Positions 35,528-47,546 of a DNA stretch of 64,000 nucleotides are shown here, in pieces (within the stretch, counting starts at the first letter, position 1; each line of letters opens with the position of its first letter). The translations under genes were made by a program, and so were the position numbers. Location of the stretch: positions 186,001 through 250,000 of the forward strand of contig WIDE01000011.1 of assembly GCA_015039315.1 (NCBI GenBank), written 5' to 3'. The stretch is from Clavulina sp. PMI_390 (taxonomy: Eukaryota > Basidiomycota > Agaricomycetes > Cantharellales > Hydnaceae). The notes under the pieces were generated by a model. That model did no database searches, had not been told where the DNA came from, and saw only the letters and a list, made by a program, of their open reading frames with translations.

Positions 35528-38120
35528 TCACGAAGTAAGCACATGGGCTGTATCCCCCCCTCCTAGTCCAAGTCCGGTCCCCACCCCAGTCCCCATCCCT
35601 GCTACCGCCGCGCCACCTAGTACTTTGCCTGCCTTATGTGGCTTCCCAGAACGATTTGATATTGGGAGTGGGCGTACCCAGTACTTCATCAGCCCTGCAC
35701 GTGAGATCGTGAATACGCCCGCTGGGGTGTACTGTACACTTGCGAGGAGATCGCCTTCGACCACCTTCGTCTACAGAAGTATATCATTCACCCGTGGCGT
35801 CGTGTGTGATAATGATATGATAGTGAGTTTAGCGATAATAATAGACGTCAGCGAGGAATACGAAGATGAGGAACTGGGGTGGTAGACTCACCACTACGGG
35901 TTGTACCACGGCAACCTCATTCCGTGAAGGTGCGGGATGGACGCGCGTCGACGGAGCGGATTGTAAATTAGGCTGCTGAGAGAATGTAGATGAACCAGGG
36001 GGTGGAGGTGATGTCGCTGGTGGGGAGTGCACAGAGAGGAGGTCGGAAGAGACTGCTCTTTGCCGGAGGGCGAGGGAGATGGTGGACGACACAGATAATC
36101 GCGGCGCGTGGCCCTGCATGACCGGCATGGAGATATTAGCGATGCTGATTTAGAAGGAAGGAGAAAAAGAAACATCAAACGCACAGGCATCTTGGGTCGA
36201 TGCAATGCACCGCCCGAGAAATCCCACTAGTTATTGCGAAAACAAAAATCACCAAAGATAGGAGGTATGTTAGCCGATTGGCCACCATACTTATGAGAGC
36301 CCAGAGATCGACGAACTAAGATTAGCTTGTTGTCTTCTCCCACACTTGCAAATCGATATGTTCGCCCATTGCATTTAAGATCGTCAAAGGCGATCCCCGA
36401 GATGAAGGATGAATGCCCTTGACACCGTGCGACTACCCGTTGTTCAAAAGGAGCAAATATTGTTAGGAGGTCGTCTTGTCCTCCCGCCTATTGAAGCGAC
36501 TCGTGTGTTCATGGAAAGCGCCTTCGAGAAGGGAGTGAGAGGATCGAGAGACTAACCAGAATGAACCTCCCGTCCGGGCTCCACGTGACGCACGTTAGAC
36601 TTCCAAAGTAGGCGGAATAAGTATCTTCTAGCCTGACAGCAGTGAATTCCATCAGAACGGGCGTAATTGAGATGATTGTAAATGCCAAGGGGGCTAACCG
36701 TTCCGACAGTGCATCAATCACTCTCAGATATCCATCATCGCTCGCCACAGCTACGTGCCTGCAATTCGGAGCAAACGAGAATGCTGTGCGAATCCATGAA
36801 TGTTGAGTAAACATACAGCCAAGCAGCGAGATGAGCTGACAGACCATTGATAGGTTTTCTCGATAACCTCCAGTGGCTTATAGGGTTCTTCAGCGTTTTC
36901 TCCTTCCCCGTAGATACTAATCCTGAAGGCCCAGGAGTGACGAGCATTTCCTCAAGTGGGTGCCATTCAAATGTCTCTGAAGAGTGTGTCGGGGATGAGG
37001 GGGTCCCATTTGAGCCGAGAGCGGCGCCTGCGCCCCCTGGAGCTGCCGTGGACCCGAGATTTGGGTTGTGCGATGGATCGGCGAGATTCGGAATCATCCC
37101 ATTCGGTGCATTAGGGATTGAGGACGCGAGGGAGATGGGATTGACGCCTGGATCGCGCGGGACGAATGTGCAATCTTCTCGCTCTCGATCATAGACAATG
37201 ATTGTGCCGTCTGCGTGAGCGACAATGAAGAGAGAGCGCGAAGAGGGAACCCAGTGGATTGCCGTGCAGGGGGATGAGGAAATAGTGCCACCTTTGTTGA
37301 TGCGGACATAACGAGAGGATATGGCGTCTGAAAATGCCTCACTTTGTTCGTAAGTAATCGAGACGGTATTACCCCAAAGTAGAAGACTCACCAAACCAGA
37401 TGAGGTCGCCAGTGTTGAAGCCGATAACAACATCAATTGTGGTATGATTCGCGGTGGCATAGTTGATAGAGTGGCATGTAGGGTGGGCCGAGAATGTTAT
37501 TCGGGCGAGCGAATCCTACGAATCCGTATTTATAGAGTGAGTGAGCTTTCCGGGGGGTGCATCCAAGGATCGGATCCACACACTTTGACTTTAGAGTTCA
37601 CTTCTGTCCAAAAGAAGCTTTTCGCGGCATTGTAGAACATGAAGGTCACCTCTCCTGTCTTTGAAGACAAGTGCCGGTTGAGGTTCTCCATTGTCTGAAG
37701 TCGCGTGACAAAGCTGGAGGACGTGGTTCTGATATTATGTTTTGGCCTGCGAACTGATTTTCTCTTATTGATTGCATCAGAGCCCTCAGAGAAGAGACCG
37801 GCAGGAGTGCTAGTTGGATGGGTGGCCTCTGACTCTGGTGGGTCGTCTTCCTCTCGATCTGAGCTGGACAAGCTGTCGTCGTATCCATTGGAAGCGTGCT
37901 TCTTGGGTGCCTGCTTGTCTCCATCTTTCGGCTTCATTGTGCCTCCAAGGAGGGCACCAAAGCCTGGCCCAGAACTCTTTGCATGCGGAAAGTTGATGAT
38001 CACGGTGCTAAGCCGCGTGGGGTATATGGGTTGTGTGCTGGGGAGATTTGCATGCGGTGCCGGAGGTTTGAGTTCCTCGTTCATCGTATAAACGCCCTCC
38101 GGCGCTACCAGGCTATCCAT
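35528..38120 (-). CDS. creC: WD40 protein CreC / WDR20 family (catabolite repression, deubiquitinase partner)
   Basis: Reverse-strand gene of about 700 codons. N-terminal half: TGEVTFMFYNAAKSFFWTEVNSK, then ITFSAHPTCHSINYATANHTTIDVVIGFNTGDLIWFD in separate exons. The WD repeats follow: AIHWVPSSRSLFIVAHADG, ISHWRLSRKPIN, FSFAPNCRHVAVASDDGYL, SAYFGSLTCVTWSPDGRFI, GHSSFISGIAFDD, then RFASVGEDNKLILWDFSSG (near 36280-36360). The last exon holds VVEGDLLASVQYTPAGVF and GLMKYWVRP before a Gly-rich tail. This matches fungal CreC and animal WDR20/DMWD, which bind and stabilise the CreB/USP12-46 type deubiquitinase in carbon catabolite repression. The WD core looks intact; the Gly-rich C-terminus is an individual feature. 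Confidence 0.88.
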
Positions 38121-38895
38121 CGTTGCCGCTAGTGTTGAAGAAAGCAGGGTATGACAGGTGATGAATGGCTCCGGCGAAACTAAGAGGCGATGGTCATTAT
38201 TACAAGTTTGGCTGTGTTGTGGCAGCTCGCAGCTAGTATGCGATTGTGCACTGAAGTTGACACCAGACTTCGCGGCTTCTCCGTCCCCTCGGATAACGAG
38301 AACATCCTTTATGATTGAATCCTAGGAACTGCCGCGACTATCTTCATCATGAGGTATTCAAACCATCCGACATCAATCTGGCGGGTGCTTCTTGTAATAT
38401 CACGATAACGGGTTTGCTCCAATATGGCGACACAAACTTCGCTATTACTCCTTGAATATATATCCACAACCATGCTCATGTTTTTATCCCAAGAAGAATA
38501 GTGAATACCCGAAATTTAGACGTTATCCATCAGTCTAGTTGTAATGGCCACCTTGTCATGAATCAGGACAACTTGGCATGACGTGTGTCTGTCAAGGGCG
38601 AATCTTCTCATCACGATATTGTCATGCAGTCTCGTCTCGAAAGTAAATTCCGGAGCCCCATGGAGCCCCGTCATATCTCCCTAAGAGAGCTTCTGGAGCT
38701 GATCTCGGCGTTTATCAGGCGGACAGCCTTGGCTAATCAGGCAACATACTCCCAGCGCTTCGATGCGATTCGAGGATCAATCGACGCTCTCATAAACGAG
38801 TCTAGACCAATCAACATGCCCCAGACCCGCCGCGATTCGATCTAGATCTTTCCTCGTGGGTCTGCATTCTCCTCGCTGCCTGGGATGTGCTGCAC
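38121..38895. other. divergent promoter region between creC and the small gene at 38952
   Basis: Shared upstream region of two divergent genes. A frame at 38585-38845 has no recognisable motif and is not called. Confidence 0.4.
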
Positions 38896-38902
38896 TATAA
38901 GT
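38896..38902 (+). promoter_or_regulatory. TATA box of the small gene at 38952
   Basis: TATAAGT in a CTATAAGTAG context, 56 nt upstream of the ATG. The same heptamer and a similar spacing occur at the halogenase-like gene. Confidence 0.45.
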
Positions 38903-38951
38903 AGCGCCAGTCTTGGGCATGGAGGCACTGTCTGGTCTAGTCTAACTCACT

Positions 38952-39723
38952 ATGAACTCTATTCACTTCTTGAGCACTGCTCCTGCCGTCGAGGGTATCG
39001 CTCTCGCCCCCCTCACCGCTGCAGCCATCTCCAGTGCGGTCGACACAAGCGTCGCTGCCCTCACTCCATTCCCGACGGACATCGTACTTCGCTCCGTCGC
39101 AGAGGCTCCACCCCCCTCGACATGTCCGCCTAGCCCACCATCCAATATGCTCAGCAACAACATCGAGTTGGTAGCCTCGCAAGTCGATTTGGAAGCCCAA
39201 GGTGGTATAGATGTTGGTAAGTTGAAGGACCACGGGTCACACGTCCTTCATCCTTGACGGGGTTCATCCTTATAGCTCTGTATCGAGAAGGGGCCGTCGA
39301 GGTTCACCTCCTTACTTACCCTCCTGCCTGCTTCACTGTGTAGCCCATTTTAATTGCTTCCACACTTCTTCCTACCCATCCATCTAACACAAATCTTCAG
39401 TCACCCTCTATCTACGCGCCATGGATCCTTCGGGCCCTTCATCATATCAGCTCTGTCTTTCCTCAGATTTCCACCTCAACCAACACTGGAGAGCTCATTG
39501 TGACCATTACTTCTCGTCAGTGTCTCCATCCTGACTATGGATCTAATTCATGGATCGAAGCTTCTATGTCTTTATAGAGGATCCCGTGAGTCCCGTGGCC
39601 AGTTTCGTTATAACGCCAGCTAACGCGGCGTCAAATCTTGCTGAGGTACCTGCACCCCGTAAGTTTTATCCAACTTTCCACTTTGGACGAAGACGATATT
39701 AACTAGCAGAAAATCTTCTCTAA
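38952..39723 (+). CDS. unrecognised small protein, tentative four-exon model
   Basis: I do not recognise the family. Support for a gene is a TATA box 56 nt upstream, a first exon with strongly C-ending codons (MNSIHFLSTAPAVEGIAL..., Ala/Pro/Thr-rich), and good intron signals downstream. A last intron (39659-39706) has GTAAGT and TTAACTAG ends and joins PAP to PENLL then a stop at 39723. Middle exons would include SPSIYAPWILRALHHISS and TGELIVTITS. The phase between exon 1 and exon 2 is uncertain: the obvious donor (GTAAGT near 39215) leads into another frame, while weaker donors upstream keep this one. No signal peptide or membrane segment is clear. Neighbours are creC (divergent) and a DUF3835 protein, which say nothing about its role. 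Confidence 0.4.
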
Positions 39724-40205
39724 TTACGGTTCCGCAAGTTCAAGAAAGCGGCTTGATTAGTTGGAGGACCTTCAAACGATGGTTCTTGGTGCTGAGTACT
39801 GTGGCGATGATTATCCTTGCCGGATTGCAGCTTTGGCGGTCTGGAGCTGGAAGCTAGCACTGCCTTACGGCAGTCTAGAAAGAGAAATGCAGCGCTTTTT
39901 GCTTTCTAAGATCGAATGTGTATTTAAGAATATTGCATCGCGCCAGACCTGGAAATAGCGTAGGTCAGCTGATGGCGGCTTGGCGGTTGATGTGTTGGAA
40001 ATTCTCGATATCGAGTGTACTACACATGACCGACTATCGGTCCTTAATAAATTTTGTTGCCAAGAATCACAGTATACGAAAATCAAAAAATCGAGGGCCA
40101 GGCATCTTTCGTCACAATTTTGTGACACTTCGTCGGTCCCGAGAGTCATCGCCAGTCGAACCGACACAGGATTTGCGCGATCGGAACGCACATCCTATCT
40201 CCGTC
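39724..40205. other. intergenic, no gene recognised
   Basis: Upstream region of the DUF3835 gene. The frame at 39761-39958 shows no motif. Confidence 0.4.
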
Positions 40206-43095
40206 ATGGCGAAACCTACGCAATCAAAGGAAGAGGGTATGCATGATCGGTCCACCCTCGTTCCTTCTCTGAAGAATGATGAAGTGTCTGACCCATTCAT
40301 GGGCATCCTTTCTAAACCATAGTTCTAGCTAGTCTCCTAACCTCACTCTCTTCGTCCTCATCAAATCCCTCATCCTCATCAAATGGAACTCCTGAAGCAG
40401 TGCAAGAAAAAATGCGGAGCATTGCATCTCAGTTGAGCGCTCTCCTTGCTGGCGCCCCAGATGGTTCTGAGAGTCTCAACACCAACGGGCATAGCACTCA
40501 GGTGAGCTTCATTAGTTTATTCCTTTGCCGGGAGCGATCAGGGGCGGATTTTATAATGACAAGTTCAGTCTCCTCTGATGCTACACTGTCACGGAATCCA
40601 CTAGGTTCTAAATGAGGACGGCGAGCCTATAGTGGAAATCTCAGAGCCCGTAGAGGAAGGTCCTCTCGCCGCTGTGTCTTCTCTAGGGAAACAGGCGAGC
40701 GGTTCAAGTCCTACTACTAATGCTTCCCAGCCCGTGAGGAAGAATGGTGGAATCTTCCGTGGGTCTTCGTCGCGAGCCTCTACCACTCCGTCGTCTGCTC
40801 CTCAATCTGTATCGATATCATCAACGAAGAAGGGTACTCCTGTCAAGACTCGTGATGACGAGGAAAGGGAATCTGTGCAACGTCAAGCTCGCTGGATGTC
40901 GCTTCTCGACGAACTCGAAGCTGAAGAGAACGACAGCCTTGGTGATTATCACGAAAACGAGGTCGACGAAGAAGCAGATGAAGTAGGCGATCTGCCCGGT
41001 GTTCGCCCCGCTTCGTCCTCCAAGTCGTCAACTTCCCCTTCTTCACGACCAACAGTGCGACCCAAGACTGTTACCCCCACTCCAACGCCTAAAATAGGCT
41101 CAATGGGACCTGGGCTGGTGCCCGATATCGTTGAGCGTGCACCAAATACTGCCAGTTCCAGCGCTCCTATCCCGCCGTCGCTCGCTAATCCTCCACGAGA
41201 GGTGAGGTACGCCAGATCTAAAGCAGCAAACTCATCCACAGAACCCAACTCTGTATCCGCTCTACGACCGTCACCAACACCCCAATCTCAAGCCGGAGGC
41301 ACCTCATCCTCAGAAAATGCAACAGCGACGGTCGAATCTAAAAAGCGCAAGGGTGTCAGCTTTAGTGCTGATACGAAACCACCCGCCGCTCCCGCTGGAT
41401 CACCCTCAGTCGCAAAACCGAAACACGACTCGCTTAAAGCGCTAGGTATGAATGTCATAGAGCGCGCTCCTCCCCTTCCATCGTCCCAGGAAGCGGCTCA
41501 GAAGAAGCTGGTCTTCAAGGCGCGCCGCGTCGTCAATGTGAAGACAGCAGAGTCTGACTCCGACGACGAGGACGTGAATGAAGATGAGGATGATGCTTCG
41601 AGCGTTGGAGCTAGCTCTTCGGCAGTGGTACCGGGCGTAGAAACCCATGAAGAAGAAGATCCCCCTGCCATCCTCCCTCAAGATGACTCTGAAGATGATG
41701 AACAAGAAAGTACTGAGGGGGAAGAAGAGAGCGAGGAGGAAGAGGATTGGGACGAAGCGATGCACCAACGCGAGCTCGCGCTGGCTTACGTTGAACAGCA
41801 AGGCATGCTCAAAACATTGAGAGAAGAGGCCGTGGCACCTGAACCACCACTTTCCGTCTCCATCCTGGGACCCGAGGGAGGTGCTGGGGATGGAGGGCAG
41901 TTAGGGAGCTGGGAACAAGAGGTAAGCCGTCTTGCGCTAGCACGTTACCGTTTTACTGAAACCTTCTCCTTCCACTTACTTTTGGGTGGTTTTTTTCATG
42001 CGTTTGTTCTATCTCTCGCATGATGACACTCGACCACCACCCAACCTCTCAACACACTCGATTCGCCAGAATGTCCCGCTTGACGCCACGCGCGCGGCTA
42101 CGCATACGAGGACACCCTATAGCGCCGGCGGTCCCTCACAATTCCGCAACTCGCTGACAGCGCAGTATATCGCCTCGAATGCAGTCCCTGCTGAAAGCAT
42201 CAATGCGAGTGGCAGTAAGAAAGGTGGAGTGGATCCATTCCTGGCGGCTGCGGTGAGGCACGGGAAGGTCGTTGAAGGAGACCTGGTTGCGGGAGTCGAT
42301 GTAGAACTGTTGGGCGAAGGCGTTGGAGGCGAAAGGGGAAACGTGGGAGAGCGGGGTGGGGTGGTGGATGAGATTATCAGGGAAGAAGGTTTGGGCGAAG
42401 GGGCAAGGAAGGTGTTACAAGATTTGATGAGCGGAGGAGGCGGGGTAGCTGGCTCAACGAGCACGGAAGTTCGTGGCCCTTTACAGCCTGCCGCCCCTCT
42501 GACTCCTTCATCAGAATCTACATCTGTCTCCCAGCCAAAGAAGGGCAAAGTGTCCCGATTCAAGCAAGCACAGGCTCAGGCACAAGGCCCTTCGTCTACC
42601 ACTGCTCTTCCGCCCCAACCTATGGCCAATCGAAGTACACTGGGTGGAGTTGTTGAGCGCGGTAACCCTAACACATCTGCATCCTCCCCCATTGGCCCTA
42701 GTCCTAGCGGCAGGCCAACAAGAGCAAACGCCGGGCCACCCAAACTGGCGGGTGCATTGGTATCCGAGCCGGCTGCTCCTTCTACCTCATCGTCTACAGC
42801 CGGGTCATCTAAGCCACAATATGCTGAATTCTCCTCGGCTCCATTTGCCTCGGGCGGGATGATGCCTTTCTCCTCGGTAATCCTGACACCTGAGGAAGCC
42901 GCGAGCTCGACTGGAGTTGCACGCCCTCCTCCTCCTGCGATGGCGAGCGCGGGGCCAAAAGCAGCAACGATGGAGCGGACGGTAGTGGAGAAGGATGTTC
43001 AGAGCAATAATGGTTCGACTAATACGTCTACCCAGAGCCAAGGTAGGGCTCAGACACAGCAGAGAGTGTCACGATTCAAGGCAGGGAGAATGTGA
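40206..43095 (+). CDS. DUF3835 / Bud27-URI C-terminal-type protein, long and disordered
   Basis: Four exons starting MAKPTQSKEEVLASLLTSLS. The protein has a short helical segment (EAVQEKMRSIASQLSALLAG), then QRQARWMSLLDELEAEEND, a long Ser/Pro/acidic disordered region with Glu/Asp clusters (near 41560-41760), VFKARRVVNVK, and repeated short modules of the type KKGKVSRFKQ and VVERG. It ends with ERTVVEKDV and the terminal VSRFKAGRM. The VSRFK endings and V-ERP-like pieces are typical of the DUF3835 domain at the C-terminus of Bud27/URI, a prefoldin-like factor acting in RNA polymerase assembly and TOR-linked translation. I do not see the N-terminal prefoldin coiled coil expected of Bud27. Either it lies in an unseen upstream exon or this is a shorter relative. 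Assignment is moderate. Confidence 0.55.
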
Positions 43096-43911
43096 TTGAT
43101 TACTGCCAGTGACGTACGCGTGCAATTGTCTCAATGAATTTTAGATTTGCACTGATAGCTGCGGACTGAAGAAGCTCGCGAGAGCATCGATTGCTATGAT
43201 TTGCAGAAGTGAGTCAAGTTGGACATGCTAGAGCCCCCAGTGTATGATTGAGACCCCGCCCGTCCGTCCATGTGCGGGGTGCATTTACCCGGATGCTCCG
43301 ACACAGCAACGTCTTGTGATTTTTGGCTACGGGTATTGTTCCTTCCGAGGCCAACATTGTTTTTGGTGCACATGACACTAAAAAAACCGCGCGAACGCGT
43401 GGTGTGTCATTGATCCATTATGGTTGCTGCAGTGAACGAGCAGACCGCATGCGATGGAGCCATGGCACCATTGTTGATATTGATATTGCATTAATGTGGA
43501 ACCAGGCACACACACGCACAGGGGTAGCCTGGGTACGAATTAGCAAAACCAAAAGAAGAGGCCGACGGCGGCACATTCGATGTTGAGGGGGGAGAGCAAG
43601 GGGGGAACCGGAGCACGTTTGCGTAGAGAGGGGGAGAACGTGCGAGGAGGCGGGGAGGCATGAGCCAGGCAGCAGCAGACGTGAATGAGGTTCAATTGGG
43701 AATTCAATTACGATTTGTCGGAGCCGGCAATCACAAATTGAATCCGGGTTTGGAGGGGCAAATACATGCAACTAAGCGCCACGCGCCAAGATTTTGGCCA
43801 GCGCCCGTTTTCTCCTCCACTCCTCTGTTGCTCGTAGCCTGTGCACACTCTCCTTTTGCTCTACGCATCCCCGGGAACGTTGCCTAGAATAATTGACACG
43901 AATTAGACGCC
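43096..43911. other. intergenic, promoter of the PAQR gene
   Basis: 815 nt between two plus-strand genes. No TATA box, gene or repeat recognised. Confidence 0.4.
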
Positions 43912-46638
43912 ATGGCTGCGACGAGGACGCACACTCGCAACCGTTCAACATCCAGCCTCACCGCTCCTACGCCGTCCGCCACCCTTTCTGCCCTCGATCG
44001 TCATGCTTCTACCGTGCCGCAACTAGACGTCCCTTCTGCCCTTGCATCCCTGCGGTTCCATGTGCTCACTTACCTGAGCGACATTGAAGCCCGGCTGGCA
44101 CTGCTGGATTTCAAATCGCAAGACGAGAATTTTGTCAGCCCCACGACGACGAGCATAAAGGGGAAAGACGTCGAGGTTGTCGAACCTATCTCGCTTCCAC
44201 CTCCCTTGGTCCCAGTGTTTTCCGAACCAGTGATCTCGCGCTCAGGGTCCCTGCTGCACGAGGTTGCCAAGTCCAGCACATCTCCGGCCGATCACCCCTC
44301 TTCTCCGTCCAGCGCTCCATCCATCACACACTCTGCATCCTCTCCAATCATCGTTCCGAGTGCCGAACGCTCGCCCACGCTTGTCCCGTCCAACGCATCA
44401 TCCCCCTCCTCTCCCACCTCGTCCTCTGTCCACACCCGGATTATCCATTTTGGCAATGTTGTCCCTGAAGTCCCTGAGTCTGTCGACGAAGAAGACTTTG
44501 TCAAGGCAGAAATGGATGCTCTGAGTGGCAACATCGACGACGACATCTCCAATTTCGTTTCCCAAGCCCTCCATTTGCTCCGCACCATTCGAGCAGAAGT
44601 ATACTCGCACCTCCCAGATGTTGACCTCGATGCCGCGTTCGACTTGGAAGCCATGCAGGCACGACGAGATGCTATCAAAAACCGTCTAAGCGAGTTTGGG
44701 GCTACTATCAAACGAGGGCGTGGGCGCGCGTATTCGTCGAGCATGGCCGAGTTCCAGGAGATGATGCAGTCCATGACGAATGTCTCCAACGTCCATGTAC
44801 CAACAATGAAGGATGTCGAAGATTGGGGGAACCGCTTTAGCGAGGTGACGAGTAACAATATCGATGGGATGAGACGCAATGCGATGATGTATGTCCCAAG
44901 GCTCCAAGAACACTTGGCCTCGCTGCAAGCACACATGCATGCACTGCCATCCCTTCCCTCTTTCCCCTCCTCATCTTCGTTCTCGACTTCCGGCCCATCT
45001 GCGGCCAACCATTGTATCCCCCATACCATCACCGAATTGCTCACCTCACTCCTGGAGACTGATACGGAAGAGGCTATTCTGGAGGATATTCGCAAGGAGC
45101 GCGAAGAGGTCGAGAGCGCGCACGTGGAGATTGCGCGAGCCCTCGAGAAGAGTGAGAACGGGACAAAGTTGATTCGGTATGAGGACCTGCCATTCAAGTG
45201 GAAGAACAATCCGTGGGTGCGCGGAGGTTATCGGTGAGCACGTTTTTTCGACGATCCAGGATTTCTTTTTCCGGAGCTCATAAGCAACCCTTGTCAATTT
45301 GTTATGCCGCTAGCTTCATTCCGCTCTCACGATGGCCTGCTTTGCTCCTGTCGATCTTCCAAATCCACAACGAGACAGCCAATATCCACACTCATCTCCT
45401 CCCTCTCCTCACTGTGCTCCCACTTCTCAGCATGTATTTTATCCCCGAGTCCCTCTCCCACTATTTATCCTCCCACCTCGAACTTTCCTCCCCCTTGTCC
45501 CTGCCACTTCCGTCCTACCTACAACAATGGCTGTTCGACCAAACGCACATTGACCTCAGTCCCTTACTTACCTATCTCCATGGAACCGTGCCAGTTCTCC
45601 TCCCTGCCCACTCCGAACCACTCGACACCCTCCCCGCTGCATTCTTTGCGTTCTCTGCCGCATGCTGCCTGTTTAGCAGCGTCGTGTGGCATGTCTTCTC
45701 CGGTTGTGCTGATCTGATGGGCATGGAGGCTGCCGCGCGGGTGGACTACATTGGTATCGGCTGGTTGATCTCAGCGAGTGTCCAGAGCATTGTGTTCTAC
45801 GGCTTCAAGACGGATGTCTGGGAGCTGAGGATATATACTGGCCTCAGCATTCTGACGGGTCTGGCGGGTAGTGTAGTGCCGTTCATGAACTGGTTCAATG
45901 ATCGGAGGAACAAGGTTTGTTTGACCTATTTTACTGATTGACTAAGTGGGCCGTATGTGTTGACGAGGTTGCGGCCCTTGCTCTTCTTCTCCCTATGCTA
46001 CAGAAGTGGCGCATTGTGTTCTTCTTGAGCCTCTGCTTTGCAAGCTTCTTCCCACTTGGACATCTGTGCTGGGCAAAGGGACTGTTCCACACTCTTGAAT
46101 TCATCGGTATGCCTAGTCTCCACCTGTCGTTTCTTCAGCAATTTTTATTAACCGACCGTATGCCGTTGATTGTTTCATAGCCCCAATCTCGCGGTCTGTC
46201 TCATGCTATGTGATGGGTCTCGTACTGTACACGTTCCATCTCCCAGAGTCAGCCGTGATATTCCAGCCCAAGCCGACTCAACCCTTAGCCGTTCCTGCGC
46301 CATCCACCAATGCCTTCGCGTCCTCTTCTCCGAACACGGCTGTGGGTGCAGACACCAAGGTCCCACTATCAGAAACCTCCCCACTCCTCGCGCCTTCCTC
46401 TCCGACCCGCACGCACACCCATCACTGCCATCAAGTGGGAACACATTCGTTCGAAGCTGCTTACGCATCTTCGCTTGCTGCGAATCCCTCCGGTGGCGCC
46501 CTTGGGTTTGTGTATCCCATCTTTGAGTTCATGTGCAGCCATACCCTGTGGCATGTATTCATCGTGCTAGCGATTCGAAGCCATTATGTCGGGCTGGGGG
46601 TATTGAGGGACAGTGCCAAGGCGAGTGCAGGGCTGTGA
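43912..46638 (+). CDS. PAQR / hemolysin-III family receptor, Izh3-like with long cytosolic N-terminus
   Basis: A long soluble N-terminal exon (about 440 residues, helical, with repeated hydrophobic heptads such as EDIRKEREEVESAHVEIARALEKS written in two segments) leads to the PAQR entry motif DLPFKWKNNPWVRGGYR. The membrane domain follows: SIFQIHNETANIHTHLLP with the first His pair, SVVWHVFSGC, DYIGIGWLISASVQSIVFYGF, VVPFMNW, and finally SHTLWHVFIVLAIRSHYVG. The conserved His residues of the metal site (HNET...H, WH in TM2, H-x3-H in TM7) are all present. Fungal Izh proteins affect zinc and sterol homeostasis, and Izh3 has a similarly long N-terminus. A His-rich Ser/Thr loop (THTHHCHQ near 46415) lies before the last TM. 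Four introns; the gene appears intact. Confidence 0.85.
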
Positions 46639-47467
46639 GCCTGGCTCTGCCATGTCGTATGTATGGACACTATGAGTTTGATATTATACCCTTGGACGGT
46701 AACACTATACCAATAGATGATTATTAGACGTAGTTAGTCATGACCGTTATTTCATACATTGTCGAATTTGAACGCTCAGTTTTCGAATATCATTACTTCA
46801 TGACTTGGTACCCATATGCCATTCGCGAGACCTGATTGGGAAGTTGGATCAATCATAAACAAGCACAAGTAAGTACTATGATGACCCTCTAGAGTTCACC
46901 CAAACCAGACACAAGAGAACAGTCCTATTCCCTTGGTAAATCTCGTTGCCCATAGCAGCGGCTCTGGCTCTATGAGTTGTGGATGTTAAGCTTCCAGCCC
47001 CTGAAGCTCAATGGACAGGCTTCTAGAGTTGATAGCAGGGTGCCTTGACAAGGTGCCGCCGTCATTTGGAGCAAGAATGGTCCGCTTTCTTTCTATTATA
47101 GTTGACTCTGATACCCGCTCTATCGTTCCTGGGTTGCTATGGTATTTTTTTTGCGTCTATGATGCGGATTGGCGGGCCCGCTGTAGGGACGAGCCGTTCC
47201 CGATGGAGGGGTTCGTCCTGCTCACGCCACCCAAGGATCGAATGAATGACGGTTAATAGCAAGCTGAATGGACCCGATTATTATTATTATATATTGTTGG
47301 GTTCAAATGGCCGAACCCGTTGTGTTGAGACAGCGGCAGTGGACTATCATGACATCTGTCTTCTTGCTTCGTGCCTTGATGCAACTATCCTCTCCTCCCA
47401 TCAGCAACGCGATAGGATAACCCGTCCGCATGGCCTTTGTTTCCGCTCTGGGGACGCCGGTCTGATG
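46639..47467. other. intergenic, no gene recognised
   Basis: Spacer between the PAQR and cupredoxin genes. A plus-strand frame near 47011-47256 shows no motif and is not called. Confidence 0.4.
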
Positions 47468-47474
47468 TATAAAG
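47468..47474 (+). promoter_or_regulatory. TATA box of the cupredoxin gene
   Basis: TATAAAG, 79 nt upstream of the ATG at 47547. Confidence 0.5.
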
Positions 47475-47546
47475 CACGGTCTCATGCATCCTGTATCATG
47501 ACCGTTCCCCACATCCATAAGCGCAACCTGAGACATACTCGAGGAA

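Noticed and set aside
44292..45209. 305-codon minus-strand frame opposite the PAQR gene
   Set aside because: It is the antisense shadow of the first PAQR exon; Ser/Arg-rich composition reflects the codon bias of the plus strand.
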